35,670 nucleotides of DNA from Clostridia bacterium. Lineage in GTDB: Bacteria > Bacillota > Clostridia > Lachnospirales > Anaerotignaceae. The position numbers and the translations under genes are program-made. The notes under the pieces were generated by a model that was not told the origin of the DNA, ran no database searches, and saw nothing but the letters and a program-made list of their open reading frames with translations. Of the stretch, positions 1-6,795 are shown one piece after another. Each line of letters opens with the position of its first letter. Position 1 is the stretch's first letter. The DNA lies in contig CAAEMG010000142.1 of assembly GCA_900757025.1 (NCBI GenBank), forward strand, positions 1 to 35,670, given 5' to 3'.

Positions 1-170
1 ACCACAACCATACCTATTTCCATGAAAAAACTGCCATAAACATTGGAATACCCATTTCTAAGATAATAATTTCTTACACGTTTCCGCAGTCCTATTGCAC
101 ATATAATGCAAAGCAGCTGTAATATAACTATACAAAACAAAAATAAATAATCTTGTGTTAAAATACTCAT
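1..170 (-). CDS. Small membrane protein, 3' part beyond the window edge
   Basis: Fifty-six codons are visible and the frame is still open at base 1. The ATG (168-170) follows a GGGGTGAT ribosome site. Residues 8-28 are strongly hydrophobic, giving one N-terminal membrane segment, followed by a basic stretch (RKRVR). I do not recognise the family. It lies after the tail-assembly chaperone where a tape-measure gene would normally follow. A possible promoter (TTGCTA, 17 bases, TATTCT) lies just upstream in 180-229, so this may be an independently transcribed insertion like the cassettes at 4.6-6.6 kb. That last point is inference. Confidence 0.5.
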   Translation of the reverse strand, partial: MSILTQDYLFLFCIVILQLLCIICAIGLRKRVRNYYLRNGYSNVYGSFFMEIGMVV

Positions 171-229
171 ATATATCACCCCTGCTTGTAGAATACACTA
201 TAAACAAATAAATAGCAATAAAATGCATA

Positions 230-390
230 TTATTTTTTATTTTTTCTATCCTCCATAATCTTTAAAAAAAATGCCCTCACAACATTCTTTTCTCCTTCCG
301 GCATATTATAATATTGTGAAGGCATTACATTCTTTTCCGTAAAAAGGAAATACAACAGATTTGTTTCAAAGTCCTCGGTTATTTTTTTTT
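230..390 (-). other. Putative programmed -1 frameshift site and 50-codon extension of chaperone copy 1
   Basis: The zero frame reads AAA AAA AAA TAA at the end of the chaperone. Slipping back one base on the A9 run (382-390) opens a 50-codon frame ending with TAA at 230-232. The extension contains EDFETNLLYFLF, MPSQYYNMPEGEK and a basic end. The same extension with the same slip site follows the paralog at 6784, so it is selected coding sequence. In lambda and many phages the chaperone is made with and without such an extension (G and GT) by -1 frameshifting. The fused product would be 174 residues. Confidence 0.75.
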
Positions 391-753
391 AATTTCTTCT
401 ATGGTTTTTGTTCTGTATCCGCTTAAAACCTCAATCTGCTTTGAAATTTCTTCTATTTCTCCTGCCGAAAGAATTTTCTTTACAAGCTCCGTAGGTGTAG
501 GCACGCCGTATTTTTCCATAAGCTCTTTATTTTTAAATACGCCTGTTGTTTCTCCTGCCAAAATAATATGTATAGGAATTTCTTCATCCTTCATTTCCTT
601 TATTTCGGCAACCCTGTTATAGCCTAATGCTTTAAGCTCCAAAACAACGTCCGTATTCCAAGCTTCGGATAATCTTTTTATTTTGTACTCTCTTTTTTTC
701 TCAGCCTTTGGCGGCTCATTTTTAAGCAATACGTCTAAAATGTTCATTGCCAT
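379..753 (-). CDS. Phage tail assembly chaperone, XkdN-like (copy 1), zero-frame product
   Basis: This 124-residue protein matches the XkdN-type tail assembly chaperones of PBSX-like contractile phages, which bind the tape measure during tail building. It follows the tube gene by 14 bases and has an AAGGAGGAG ribosome site. It is a clear paralog of the gene at 6784-7146; shared blocks include LLKNE, IKRLSE, YNR-AEI, GVFKNK-LMEKY, ELVKK and LSGY. The frame stops right after an A9 run, and a conserved extension continues in the -1 frame (see 230-382). The zero-frame product corresponds to lambda gpG. Confidence 0.8.
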   Translation of the reverse strand: MAMNILDVLLKNEPPKAEKKREYKIKRLSEAWNTDVVLELKALGYNRVAEIKEMKDEEIPIHIILAGETTGVFKNKELMEKYGVPTPTELVKKILSAGEIEEISKQIEVLSGYRTKTIEEIKKK

Positions 754-767
754 ATATTTTCTCCTCC

Positions 768-1202
768 TTATGCTTCAATATCATCAAGAAATTCGTAATC
801 GGTAAATGTAAACGGCGCTTCTATAGTTCCGTTTTTTGCAACTTCCCAGTCGGCAAGGGTTAAATCGTCCATGCTTACGTTTTTAAGCACAACTCTTTCA
901 CAGCCGTAAGAATCGGGGTCTGCAAGCTTGCTTACAATAGTAAAACGCAAGTCCTTGCCGTTTCTTATTTCCTCGCCTATTTTAAGTGCCATTCGGCTGT
1001 TCACCTTGTGCATTTTAAGGCTGCCTGTCATTTTTACGCTTGTTACCTTGCTGTCTGTAGCCATTCGGCGGCACATAGCCACATCTTCCTTATTAAAACT
1101 TACCTTTGCCTGTAAGCCGTTTGCTTCGCTTACATAGTCGCTGTCAAGCCATACCTCGCCCCATGTTCCGCTTATTACTCTTTTTGCGCTGTCAAATGCC
1201 AT
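768..1202 (-). CDS. Phage tail tube protein, XkdM-like
   Basis: This 144-residue protein belongs to the XkdM-type tail tube family of contractile-tailed phages, forming the inner tube inside the sheath. Family features include the GTWGEVWLD start region, a central VKMTGSLKMHKV block and a C-terminal FTFTDYEFLD. The ATG at 1200-1202 is chosen because AAAGGAG precedes it at good spacing; an upstream in-frame start would add 11 unlikely residues. It lies between the sheath gene and the chaperone, the canonical order of this tail module. A hairpin terminator separates it from the sheath gene. Confidence 0.85.
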   Translation of the reverse strand: MAFDSAKRVISGTWGEVWLDSDYVSEANGLQAKVSFNKEDVAMCRRMATDSKVTSVKMTGSLKMHKVNSRMALKIGEEIRNGKDLRFTIVSKLADPDSYGCERVVLKNVSMDDLTLADWEVAKNGTIEAPFTFTDYEFLDDIEA

Positions 1203-1221
1203 ATTCTGTTCTCCTTTCAAT

Positions 1222-1254
1222 AAAAAAGCACTCATAATTAAATATGAATGCTTA
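1222..1254 (-). terminator. Hairpin with T-run between sheath and tube genes
   Basis: On the minus strand AGCATTCATA pairs with TATGAGTGCT around a short loop and runs into six T. It is one of seven related GCACTC/GAGTGC-type hairpins at gene ends in this late region. It could be a partial terminator or an mRNA processing and stability element. Confidence 0.65.
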
Positions 1255-1287
1255 AAAATCTAACCTTACATAAAACTTATCAAATTT

Positions 1288-2352
1288 TTAAATAGCTATC
1301 TGTATATCAATGTCTTCTATTGCGTCCAATATGCTTATATTTGCCGCAATAAACACCTTGCTGCCCGTATTGGCTTCTTTAATATTCTGCTCGCTCATGC
1401 TCTCGGTGTCAATTCCCTTTGCTTTAAGATAATTCTCCTGTGCCTGAAGGTCTATGGACACAGTGCTTTTTCCTTTTGCAAGTATTCCGTCATTTTCAAG
1501 CTGTTCAAAATATCCCTTTATTGCCGTAATAAGCAGGCATTTGTTGTCATAGCTGTTTGCATATTTGCCTATATAGCTGTCCTCGGCGGTTGTTCTTATA
1601 TCCTGATTAATCATGTCTATTGCTTCCACAATTTTAATTTTCTTATAGGCTTCGCCTTTGCCGTCCGTTGTGGTAACAAAGCTGTTAATTCCTCTGCCCA
1701 CCTTAACCTTTTCGCCGTCATGCACAAATATAAATTTTCCCGCTTCAATGGCTGCGTCAGCTTCGCTTTTTGTAAGCCTTGTAATGTCCGAAAGCTCATT
1801 AAGCGGCGCATATGTGCAGCTTATTGTCATAGGCGTTCCCGCAATAAGCCCTGCAACTCGGCTGCAATACTCGGCGGCGGTAAATGTATTTTTGCCGTCC
1901 GTAATGCCCTCTGCCGCCAAATTTATAATTGCTTCGCTGTCTGCCGCCGTATTGGGAAGAACAGCCTTATAAACCGCATTGTTGTTAAGTCTTTCGCTTA
2001 ACACCCACGATTTAAGCGTTGCGGCTTCCTCTTCCGTTCCCTCGGGAGGAAGACATATATAATCAAATTTCTGCGTTGCAAAATATTTAAGTGCCTCCGT
2101 AAGTTCGTCCTCCGCACCGATTGTATATGTAATTACCTTTTTAGGCGGTGTCTGATAGCCTGTAAACGCTCTTTTTATATAGTTTTTGTTGCTTTCCGAA
2201 AGAGCCTGCGGTATTTCCGTTACATTGGTAAGCCTGTTTGCTCCCTTTGCCTTTTCATCCCTTAATATAAGGGCAACCGTTCCTTTCTCACTTCTTTTTA
2301 TTGCCGTAATGCCTGTTGTTTTAAATTCAATGTTAATGTCCGGTAAACCCAT
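1288..2352 (-). CDS. Phage tail sheath protein, XkdK-like
   Basis: This 354-residue protein is a contractile tail sheath subunit of the PBSX XkdK type. The start (GLPDINIEF), the basic KRSEKG segment, and the C-terminal region with EAIDMI-QDIR, DSYIGKYANSYDNK and a final ISILDAIEDIDI strand are typical of the family. The length is short but normal for Clostridia phages. The ATG follows GGAGGAATATAAA, which lies inside the last codons of the preceding gene. It establishes that the element encodes or encoded a contractile, myovirus-like or tailocin-like tail. Confidence 0.9.
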   Translation of the reverse strand: MGLPDINIEFKTTGITAIKRSEKGTVALILRDEKAKGANRLTNVTEIPQALSESNKNYIKRAFTGYQTPPKKVITYTIGAEDELTEALKYFATQKFDYICLPPEGTEEEAATLKSWVLSERLNNNAVYKAVLPNTAADSEAIINLAAEGITDGKNTFTAAEYCSRVAGLIAGTPMTISCTYAPLNELSDITRLTKSEADAAIEAGKFIFVHDGEKVKVGRGINSFVTTTDGKGEAYKKIKIVEAIDMINQDIRTTAEDSYIGKYANSYDNKCLLITAIKGYFEQLENDGILAKGKSTVSIDLQAQENYLKAKGIDTESMSEQNIKEANTGSKVFIAANISILDAIEDIDIQIAI

Positions 2353-2353
2353 T

Positions 2354-2812
2354 TTATATTCCTCCTTTTATGCTTTTGCTTACAATAACTTCTTCTGCCG
2401 TGTCAAATTCCTTCTTTTCCCTTACCCTGTCGTCAAAAAATTCAGCCTGAAGATTAATAACAATCGTATCTTCTGTTTTGCCGCTTGTATCAACGCCGAC
2501 CGACAGACTTCTGTCCCCCACAACAAGCTTCTGACAGTCAAACATACTCATTACTTTCTGCTGAAGCTCCAGTAAATCGTCTGTGCTTACGTTAAAATCA
2601 CTGTCCGTTTCCCCGAAACAGGTGAGCATTATATAATCAGTTCGTTTTACTGTGCTTATGTTCTGCGGCTCGCAAAACTCCGTTAAAAATTCAATAAAAA
2701 AGCACGGTCTTTCAAAATCTTCTGGCATACGGTCTATATATACCGTCCAATCGGGGAAATTTTTAACCAGTTCCATGTTCACCGCTTCAAAAATATCCGT
2801 TATCTTAATCAC
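2354..2812 (-). CDS. Phage tail terminator / tail completion family protein
   Basis: A 152-residue protein encoded directly upstream of the sheath, where phages of this type carry the tail terminator (tail completion) protein. The IKITDIFEAVN start, the VYIDRMPEDFERPCFFIEF strand and the late LQAEFFDDRV strand fit that family. I choose the GTG at 2810-2812: it overlaps the stop of the previous gene and is preceded by AAGGAG at good spacing. The longer open frame from 2989 only shadows the previous gene in another frame. Such proteins cap the tail tube and join it to the connector. The family call is from memory of sequence style and position. Confidence 0.7.
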   Translation of the reverse strand: MIKITDIFEAVNMELVKNFPDWTVYIDRMPEDFERPCFFIEFLTEFCEPQNISTVKRTDYIMLTCFGETDSDFNVSTDDLLELQQKVMSMFDCQKLVVGDRSLSVGVDTSGKTEDTIVINLQAEFFDDRVREKKEFDTAEEVIVSKSIKGGI

Positions 2813-3023
2813 CGCTAATCTCCTTTGCAAGTTCCTCTGTAAATTTGTGGCACAGGTTGAGTGCTGTCCTCTCGGCTTGGGAACGGGTCTTTTCATATTT
2901 GTTATTTTCCCATTCCTTAACAAAATCATCTTCCAATTTCTTTTGTTTTTTAGGAAGTTCCTCCCGCAAAATCTTAAACCTTTCGCCAATTTTGTTTAAC
3001 TCTCTTAAATCAACATAATTCAT
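2805..3023 (-). CDS. Small phage protein, possible head-tail connector or gp10-like fragment
   Basis: A 72-residue, highly charged and probably helical protein. The ATG at 3021-3023 follows AGAGGTG closely; a GTG at 3041 would add six residues. Its stop overlaps the GTG of the next gene, implying translational coupling. Its place before the tail terminator matches the HK97-gp10 or XkdI neighbourhood, but at 72 residues it is much shorter than those families, so it may be truncated. Function not established. Confidence 0.5.
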   Translation of the reverse strand: MNYVDLRELNKIGERFKILREELPKKQKKLEDDFVKEWENNKYEKTRSQAERTALNLCHKFTEELAKEISGD

Positions 3024-3043
3024 AAACACCTCTTTTTTCACAT

Positions 3044-3068
3044 AAAAAAAGCACTCTTAAAGAGCACC
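3044..3068 (-). terminator. Hairpin terminator after the tape-measure-like gene
   Basis: On the minus strand GTGCTCTT pairs with AAGAGTGC (including G-T pairs) and is followed by seven T. It starts ten bases after the stop of the 504-residue gene and belongs to the same hairpin series as those at 4613, 5159, 5701, 6228 and 7276. Confidence 0.7.
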
Positions 3069-3077
3069 TGTAAATTA

Positions 3078-4592
3078 TTATCCGTAATAAGATAAATCAG
3101 CCTGTTCTATTTTGTTTAAAATAGCCAATGCAATTTTGTCAACATCCGCCTCCTCTCTCACTACAAAACTGTTTCCGCTTACAACAACCTTTTCCTTTTT
3201 GGTGCTGTAATTTCTGTTTTCCACAGCCGTCAAAATTCTTTCTCCTTGATGAAGCGTTGCACTGTAGCCGTCATAAGGAACATAGCTTAAACCGTAGGCA
3301 TGACCTCTGCCTGTATATTTTCTGTTTTGGCTGTTTGCAGTGGGAATATTTTCTTTATCTCTAAACCCTGTATATCTGTTTCTTCCATATTCGCCAATGT
3401 TTCCTAAAATACTGTCAACATTTATTACACCACTCATTGCACCACAATTAATTCCTTCGGAAAGATTTTTTCCAAGGTTATAGCCGACTGTATAGAATGA
3501 ATCTTTAAGAGTATACTGAATGTTGTCAACAAGCTGATTGTTTATATCATCTTCAAGCTGTCCCAAAGGAGATTTGAAATATGCGCTTTCCGATAAGCTG
3601 TCAAGAGAATTTAGCACCGTATCAAGCTGACCCAATGCCTTCATATATTCGTCTGTGTCTATGCTTTTATCTCCTTTTTCAAACCTTTCAACAATACTGT
3701 TGTATTTTTCGTAGATGTCGTTAAGGGCGGTTATTTCCCCTTCCGTCTGTGTGTCATAGCTTCTGCTTTCATCTCCGCCTGTACCGAGCACCTTTGAAAT
3801 AATATCATTTTGTATGTTTATTTTTTCGGCGTCCTTCATTCCCTCATACTTAGCCTGATAATCATAAAGACTTTTTATTCTGTCATAATTCTCATCATCA
3901 ACGAAACTGTCTGCAAATGCAGATTGTGCATTATAAAACAATTCGTTATATGATTCTCCCGCAGCTTTAAGAATATCATAGTTCATAAGAGCAAGCCTTG
4001 AGTCTGTATCGGCTTCAAAATCTCCATAGGCAATGCCGCTTCCGTAGCTTATGTTGTTCGCTTTTCTTGACAAAGCATCTTGATACTGCTGTTTTGCATA
4101 ATTTCTGTATGCCTCATCGTCATCATCAAAAACCTGTATAACGCCGTTTACTGCTCCCGCAACTCCGCCAACGGCAGCACCTATGCCTGCACCTATACCC
4201 GCTCCAGTACTGGCTTCTGCATATGTTATTACTGAACCTATAGTTGCTCCTGCTCCCGCACCTGCACCGGCTCCGCTTATAGCATTGCTAAGAATAACCG
4301 ACAGTATATCGCTGTTTGAAAGGGCGTCTGCTATCTGTGAATCGAATTTTCTTGGATTTATACTTGGTTCTATAACAAATTTCTGTGACTTAATCAGCTT
4401 ATCGGCATAACTTACAGTATTTTTTAAAACTGTGTCAATGTCTGTTATATCCACATTTGTTTTACTGAGATTTTTTATTTTTTTGTCCGTTTCCGAAAGG
4501 CTTTTATTTATGTTCTGTATTTTTTTGTCTATCTTTTCAAGGCTGTCTATTGCATTTCCTTTTACATTCATTTCTATGTCTATTCTTGCCAT
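3078..4592 (-). CDS. Tape-measure-like phage tail protein
   Basis: A 504-residue protein. Residues 1-60 form a charged coiled coil. About residues 100-155 are Gly/Ala-rich and hydrophobic with alternating GAG repeats, followed by an acidic DDDDE turn and a long helical middle. Near the C-terminus it carries a YVPYDGY...LHQGERIL block, which is common at the end of Firmicute phage tape-measure proteins. It follows a chaperone gene, as expected for a tape measure, but an array of four small genes is inserted between them. At 504 residues it is short for a tape measure. It precedes rather than follows the sheath and tube genes, so it may be a second, reduced or recombined copy. The ATG at 4590-4592 has GGGAGGAAG upstream. 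Confidence 0.65.
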   Translation of the reverse strand: MARIDIEMNVKGNAIDSLEKIDKKIQNINKSLSETDKKIKNLSKTNVDITDIDTVLKNTVSYADKLIKSQKFVIEPSINPRKFDSQIADALSNSDILSVILSNAISGAGAGAGAGATIGSVITYAEASTGAGIGAGIGAAVGGVAGAVNGVIQVFDDDDEAYRNYAKQQYQDALSRKANNISYGSGIAYGDFEADTDSRLALMNYDILKAAGESYNELFYNAQSAFADSFVDDENYDRIKSLYDYQAKYEGMKDAEKINIQNDIISKVLGTGGDESRSYDTQTEGEITALNDIYEKYNSIVERFEKGDKSIDTDEYMKALGQLDTVLNSLDSLSESAYFKSPLGQLEDDINNQLVDNIQYTLKDSFYTVGYNLGKNLSEGINCGAMSGVINVDSILGNIGEYGRNRYTGFRDKENIPTANSQNRKYTGRGHAYGLSYVPYDGYSATLHQGERILTAVENRNYSTKKEKVVVSGNSFVVREEADVDKIALAILNKIEQADLSYYG

Positions 4593-4612
4593 TTTCTTCC
4601 TCCCTTCTGCTT

Positions 4613-4638
4613 AAAAAAGCACCCCTTATGGAGTGCTT
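4613..4638 (-). terminator. Cassette terminator A
   Basis: On the minus strand AAGCACTCC, a four-base loop and GGGGTGCTT form a stem followed by a T-run. It separates small gene A from the full-length tape-measure gene. Confidence 0.8.
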
Positions 4639-4642
4639 TACC

Positions 4643-4966
4643 TTATTCTTTGCTTTCACTTATTAATTTATAGTCTTTACCTTTTCCATATACTTTTGTA
4701 TAGTATCCTTTCCAATTAGAAATACAATCAACTATCCAAAAATATACATCTCCTGATGCTGTATACTTTATCGTTGATTTTAAAGGTTTTTCATTTTTAC
4801 AATCTACAATTTTCAAGGTATTTTCGTTTTTTTCCGTTTCAAATTCCAATTTGCTTGTAAAACCTATGCAGCCCATAAATTCATCATTTAAGTATATTTC
4901 TTTAGAAAAGTTACTAATGCCAGTTCCAACCAAAACAGAAAACACTGCCTCCACCGTTATCTTCAT
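4643..4966 (-). CDS. Array paralog A, small beta-rich protein of unknown function
   Basis: A 107-residue member of the four-gene family, adjacent to the full tape-measure gene. All members share an MKITVEAV start, a YLN-EFMGC-G block, KLEFE...EN-L-I, a TA--DV-FWI segment and a final YGKGKDYKLIS. Variable stretches are about residues 9-22, 50-60 and 78-92. The alternation of short strands and the YLNDEFMG turn resembles PEGA-like beta-sandwich domains, which is inference only. There is no signal peptide. Its own promoter and terminator suggest it can be expressed apart from the late operon, for example in the lysogen. Confidence 0.8.
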   Translation of the reverse strand: MKITVEAVFSVLVGTGISNFSKEIYLNDEFMGCIGFTSKLEFETEKNENTLKIVDCKNEKPLKSTIKYTASGDVYFWIVDCISNWKGYYTKVYGKGKDYKLISESKE

Positions 4967-4992
4967 TATCTTTTCCTCCCGTTTTTGCTTTT

Positions 4993-5001
4993 ATTATAAC
5001 A
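4993..5001 (-). promoter_or_regulatory. Extended -10 promoter of array paralog A
   Basis: TGTTATAAT on the minus strand is a perfect extended -10 element (TGnTATAAT) about 25 bases before the start codon. The -35 region is weak. The same element occurs at the equivalent place in all four units. Confidence 0.75.
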
Positions 5002-5021
5002 TAACAAGAGGATTTTATGGA

Positions 5022-5138
5022 TTAATTTTTCTCCGTTTCCGAAAGGCTTTTATTTATGTTCTGTATTTTCTTGTCTATTTTTTCAAGACTGTCTACAGCA
5101 TTTCCTTTTACATTCATTTCTATGTCTATTCTTGCCAT
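5022..5138 (-). pseudogene. Truncated tape-measure 5' copy B (38 codons)
   Basis: The start region of the tape-measure gene, including its GGGAGGAAG ribosome site, is duplicated here. The frame begins MARIDIEMNV and ends SETEKN-stop, matching the first ~35 residues of the 504-residue protein with one Ile-to-Val change and a few silent changes. The stop comes from sequence that belongs to the next cassette promoter. It could still be translated into a 38-residue coiled-coil peptide identical to the tape-measure N-terminus, or it may be a duplication scar. Confidence 0.8.
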
Positions 5139-5158
5139 TTTCTTCCTCCCTTCTGCTT

Positions 5159-5187
5159 AAAAAAGCACCCCTATGGAGTGCTTTTTC
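5159..5187 (-). terminator. Cassette terminator B
   Basis: Same hairpin as cassette A: GCACTCC paired with GGGGTGC around a short loop, then T6. It lies directly after the stop of paralog B. Confidence 0.8.
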
Positions 5188-5514
5188 TTATTCTTTGCTT
5201 TCACTTATTAATTTATAGTCTTTTCCTTTGCCATATATCTCCAAAAACACACCAGAAAAAACTTTCGCCATCAATGCTGTCCAAAAATATACATCTTCGG
5301 TTGCTGTAAATTTCACTCTCATTTTTATTTTATTATTTTGACTTTCTATAATTTTCAGCTCATTTTCACCTTTTTCTGCCTCAAATTCAAGCTTACCCAT
5401 AAATCCCAAACATCCCATAAATTCATCGTTTAAGTATACCTTATATAAATGAGATTCCATACCATTTCCAATTTGTGTAGCAAATACCGCTTCAACCGTT
5501 ATCTTCATTTTCAT
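5188..5514 (-). CDS. Array paralog B, small beta-rich protein of unknown function
   Basis: A 108-residue member of the family; an extra Met-Lys precedes the usual MKITVEAV start, so translation could begin at either Met. The conserved YLNDEFMGC block, KLEFEAEKGENELKII, FTATEDVYFW and YGKGKDYKLISESKE are present. The variable C-terminal segment (after FW) is here notably hydrophobic (ALMAKVFSGVF), unlike the more polar segments of A and D. This argues that the exposed surface, rather than the core fold, is diversifying. Confidence 0.8.
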   Translation of the reverse strand: MKMKITVEAVFATQIGNGMESHLYKVYLNDEFMGCLGFMGKLEFEAEKGENELKIIESQNNKIKMRVKFTATEDVYFWTALMAKVFSGVFLEIYGKGKDYKLISESKE

Positions 5515-5534
5515 TTCCTCCCGTTTTTGCTTTT

Positions 5535-5543
5535 ATTATAACA
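5535..5543 (-). promoter_or_regulatory. Extended -10 promoter of array paralog B
   Basis: TGTTATAAT on the minus strand, 21 bases upstream of the ATG, identical to the other three cassette promoters. Confidence 0.75.
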
Positions 5544-5563
5544 TAACAAGAGGGTTTTATGGA

Positions 5564-5680
5564 TTAATTTTTGTCCGTTTCCGAAAGGCTTTTATTTATG
5601 CTCTGTATTTTCTTGTCTATCTTCTCAAGGCTGTCTATTGCATTTCCTTTTACATTCATTTCTATGTCTATTCTTGCCAT
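5564..5680 (-). pseudogene. Truncated tape-measure 5' copy C (38 codons)
   Basis: A second duplicate of the tape-measure start with ribosome site, ending SETDKN-stop. It keeps the Asp of the full gene where copies B and D have Glu, and carries one Asn-to-Ser change. The copies are therefore not identical and have had time to diverge. Confidence 0.8.
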
Positions 5681-5700
5681 TTTCTTCCTCCCTTCTGCTT

Positions 5701-5727
5701 AAAAAAGCACCCCTATGGAGTGCTTTT
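5701..5727 (-). terminator. Cassette terminator C
   Basis: GCACTCC / GGGGTGC stem with a short loop followed by six T on the minus strand, directly after the stop of paralog C. Confidence 0.8.
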
Positions 5728-5732
5728 TAATT

Positions 5733-6035
5733 TTATTTACTTATTAACTTATAATCATTTCCTTTGCCATATATTTCTATATGTTTTGTTAATGCTCCAC
5801 TAAAACCTATCCAAAATTGTACATCCTCTGTCGCAACAAATCTTATTTTGTTTTTAATAGCATTTTTATATCCATCTATAACTTCTATTTCATTTTCACT
5901 ATTTTTTGTTTCAAATTCAAGTTTGTTCGTAATTCCCACACAGCCCATAAACTCATGATTCAAATAAACCATTCCAAAAAATGTTGTTCCAATAGAAGTT
6001 ATATATGAACTAACCGCCTCCACCGTTATCTTCAT
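5733..6035 (-). CDS. Array paralog C, small beta-rich protein of unknown function
   Basis: The shortest and most divergent member (100 residues). It keeps MKITVEAV, YLNHEFMGC, KLEFETKNSENEIEVID, ATEDVQFW and YGKGNDYKLIS, but lacks the final ESKE of the others. Its end and terminator are shifted accordingly, giving the 525-base instead of 545-base spacing to unit D. Confidence 0.8.
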   Translation of the reverse strand: MKITVEAVSSYITSIGTTFFGMVYLNHEFMGCVGITNKLEFETKNSENEIEVIDGYKNAIKNKIRFVATEDVQFWIGFSGALTKHIEIYGKGNDYKLISK

Positions 6036-6061
6036 TATCTTTTCCTCCCGTTTTTGCTTTT

Positions 6062-6070
6062 ATTATAACA
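6062..6070 (-). promoter_or_regulatory. Extended -10 promoter of array paralog C
   Basis: TGTTATAAT on the minus strand, about 25 bases upstream of the ATG of paralog C. The upstream context differs from the others by a single base (GCTATG instead of GTTATG). Confidence 0.7.
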
Positions 6071-6090
6071 TAGCAAGAGGGTTTTATGGA

Positions 6091-6207
6091 TTAATTTTTC
6101 TCCGTTTCCGAAAGGCTTTTATTTATGTTCTGCATTTTTTTGTCTATCTTTTCAAGGCTGTCTATTGCATTTCCTTTTACATTCATTTCTATGTCTATTC
6201 TTGCCAT
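6091..6207 (-). pseudogene. Truncated tape-measure 5' copy D (38 codons)
   Basis: The third duplicate of the tape-measure start, preceded by GGGAGGAGG and ending SETEKN-stop. It lies between terminator D and promoter C. No such fragment is found upstream of paralog D, which marks the outer boundary of the array. Confidence 0.8.
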
Positions 6208-6227
6208 TTTCCTCCTCCCTTCTGCTT

Positions 6228-6256
6228 AAAAAAGCACCCCTTATGGAGTGCTTTTT
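6228..6256 (-). terminator. Cassette terminator D
   Basis: GCACTCC / GGGGTGC stem and T-run on the minus strand, two bases after the stop of paralog D. Confidence 0.8.
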
Positions 6257-6257
6257 C

Positions 6258-6569
6258 TTATTCTTTGCTTTCACTTATTAATTTATAGTCCTTTCCCTTG
6301 CCATATATTTTTGTATAAGGTCCTTTGAGAGCAGAAGCACACTTAACTATCCAAAAATATACATCCTCTGTTGCTGTAAAATTTATCATTGATATTTTTT
6401 TATCATATATACAATCTATAAGTTTCAATTCATTTTCTATATTTTCTGTTTCAAATTCTAATTTACTGCCATATCCAATACATCCCATAAATTCATTATT
6501 AAAATATACCTCTTTTCCTAAATGATAATTAGATGAACAACTGTATACTGCCTCCACCGTTATCTTCAT
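6258..6569 (-). CDS. Array paralog D, small beta-rich protein of unknown function
   Basis: A 103-residue member and first of the array in transcription order. The conserved blocks are VYFNNEFMGC, KLEFETENIENELKLID, NFTATEDVYFW and YGKGKDYKLISESKE. The N-terminal variable stretch contains CSSNYHLGK and the C-terminal one VKCASALKGPY. It follows the frameshift extension of chaperone copy 2 and has its own promoter. The family has no annotation I can name. Confidence 0.8.
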   Translation of the reverse strand: MKITVEAVYSCSSNYHLGKEVYFNNEFMGCIGYGSKLEFETENIENELKLIDCIYDKKISMINFTATEDVYFWIVKCASALKGPYTKIYGKGKDYKLISESKE

Positions 6570-6595
6570 TATCTTTTCCTCCCGTTTTTGCTTTT

Positions 6596-6604
6596 ATTAT
6601 AACA
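6596..6604 (-). promoter_or_regulatory. Extended -10 promoter of array paralog D
   Basis: TGTTATAAT on the minus strand. The upstream sequence here comes from the end of the chaperone region rather than from a tape-measure fragment, so the promoter itself belongs to the cassette. Confidence 0.75.
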
Positions 6605-6634
6605 TAACAAAAGGATTTTCACATATTATAAATT

Positions 6635-6795
6635 TCACCCGATTTTGCTTCTCATTTCCATATTTTTTATAAACATGGCTCTTATCATAATCTTTTCTCC
6701 TTCGAGCATATTATAATATTGCATGGGTGTAATGTTTTTTTCTGAAAAAAGATAGTAAATTAAATTCATTTCAAAATCTTCTTCTATTTTTTTTT
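6635..6795 (-). other. Putative programmed -1 frameshift site and 50-codon extension of chaperone copy 2
   Basis: The zero frame ends AAA AAA AAA TAG. A -1 slip on the A9 run (6787-6795) opens 50 codons to TGA at 6635-6637. The product contains EEDFEMNLIYYLF, MQYYNMLEGEK and IRAMFIKNME, clearly homologous to the extension of copy 1 and of equal length. Conservation of both frame and length in two diverged copies supports a functional G/GT-type frameshift. Confidence 0.75.

Larger units (their letters stand above)
4487..6607 (-). repeat. Tandem array of four cassettes (promoter, variable small gene, terminator, tape-measure 5' end)
   Basis: The unit repeats at 545, 545 and 525 bases, measured between the stops of the four small genes. 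Reading along the minus strand, each unit holds an extended -10 promoter, a GGGAGG-type ribosome site, a 100-108 codon gene, a GCACTC hairpin with T-run, another ribosome site, and the first ~35 codons of the tape-measure gene. In the last unit the tape-measure frame continues to full length. In the other three it stops after 38 codons, just before the next promoter. Unit ends are nearly identical while the middles of the small genes differ strongly. No transposase, reverse transcriptase or recombinase lies in the array. Confidence 0.9.

Noticed and set aside
2813..2989. N-terminal extension of the tail terminator protein (start at 2989)
   Set aside because: This stretch is the other-frame shadow of the 72-residue gene; a GTG with AAGGAG at 2812 gives the expected protein.
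4487..6607. CRISPR-like or diversity-generating retroelement explanation for the repeated array
   Set aside because: The repeat units are ~540 bases and protein-coding with promoters and terminators. There are no short repeats with spacers, no reverse transcriptase and no template/variable repeat pair.
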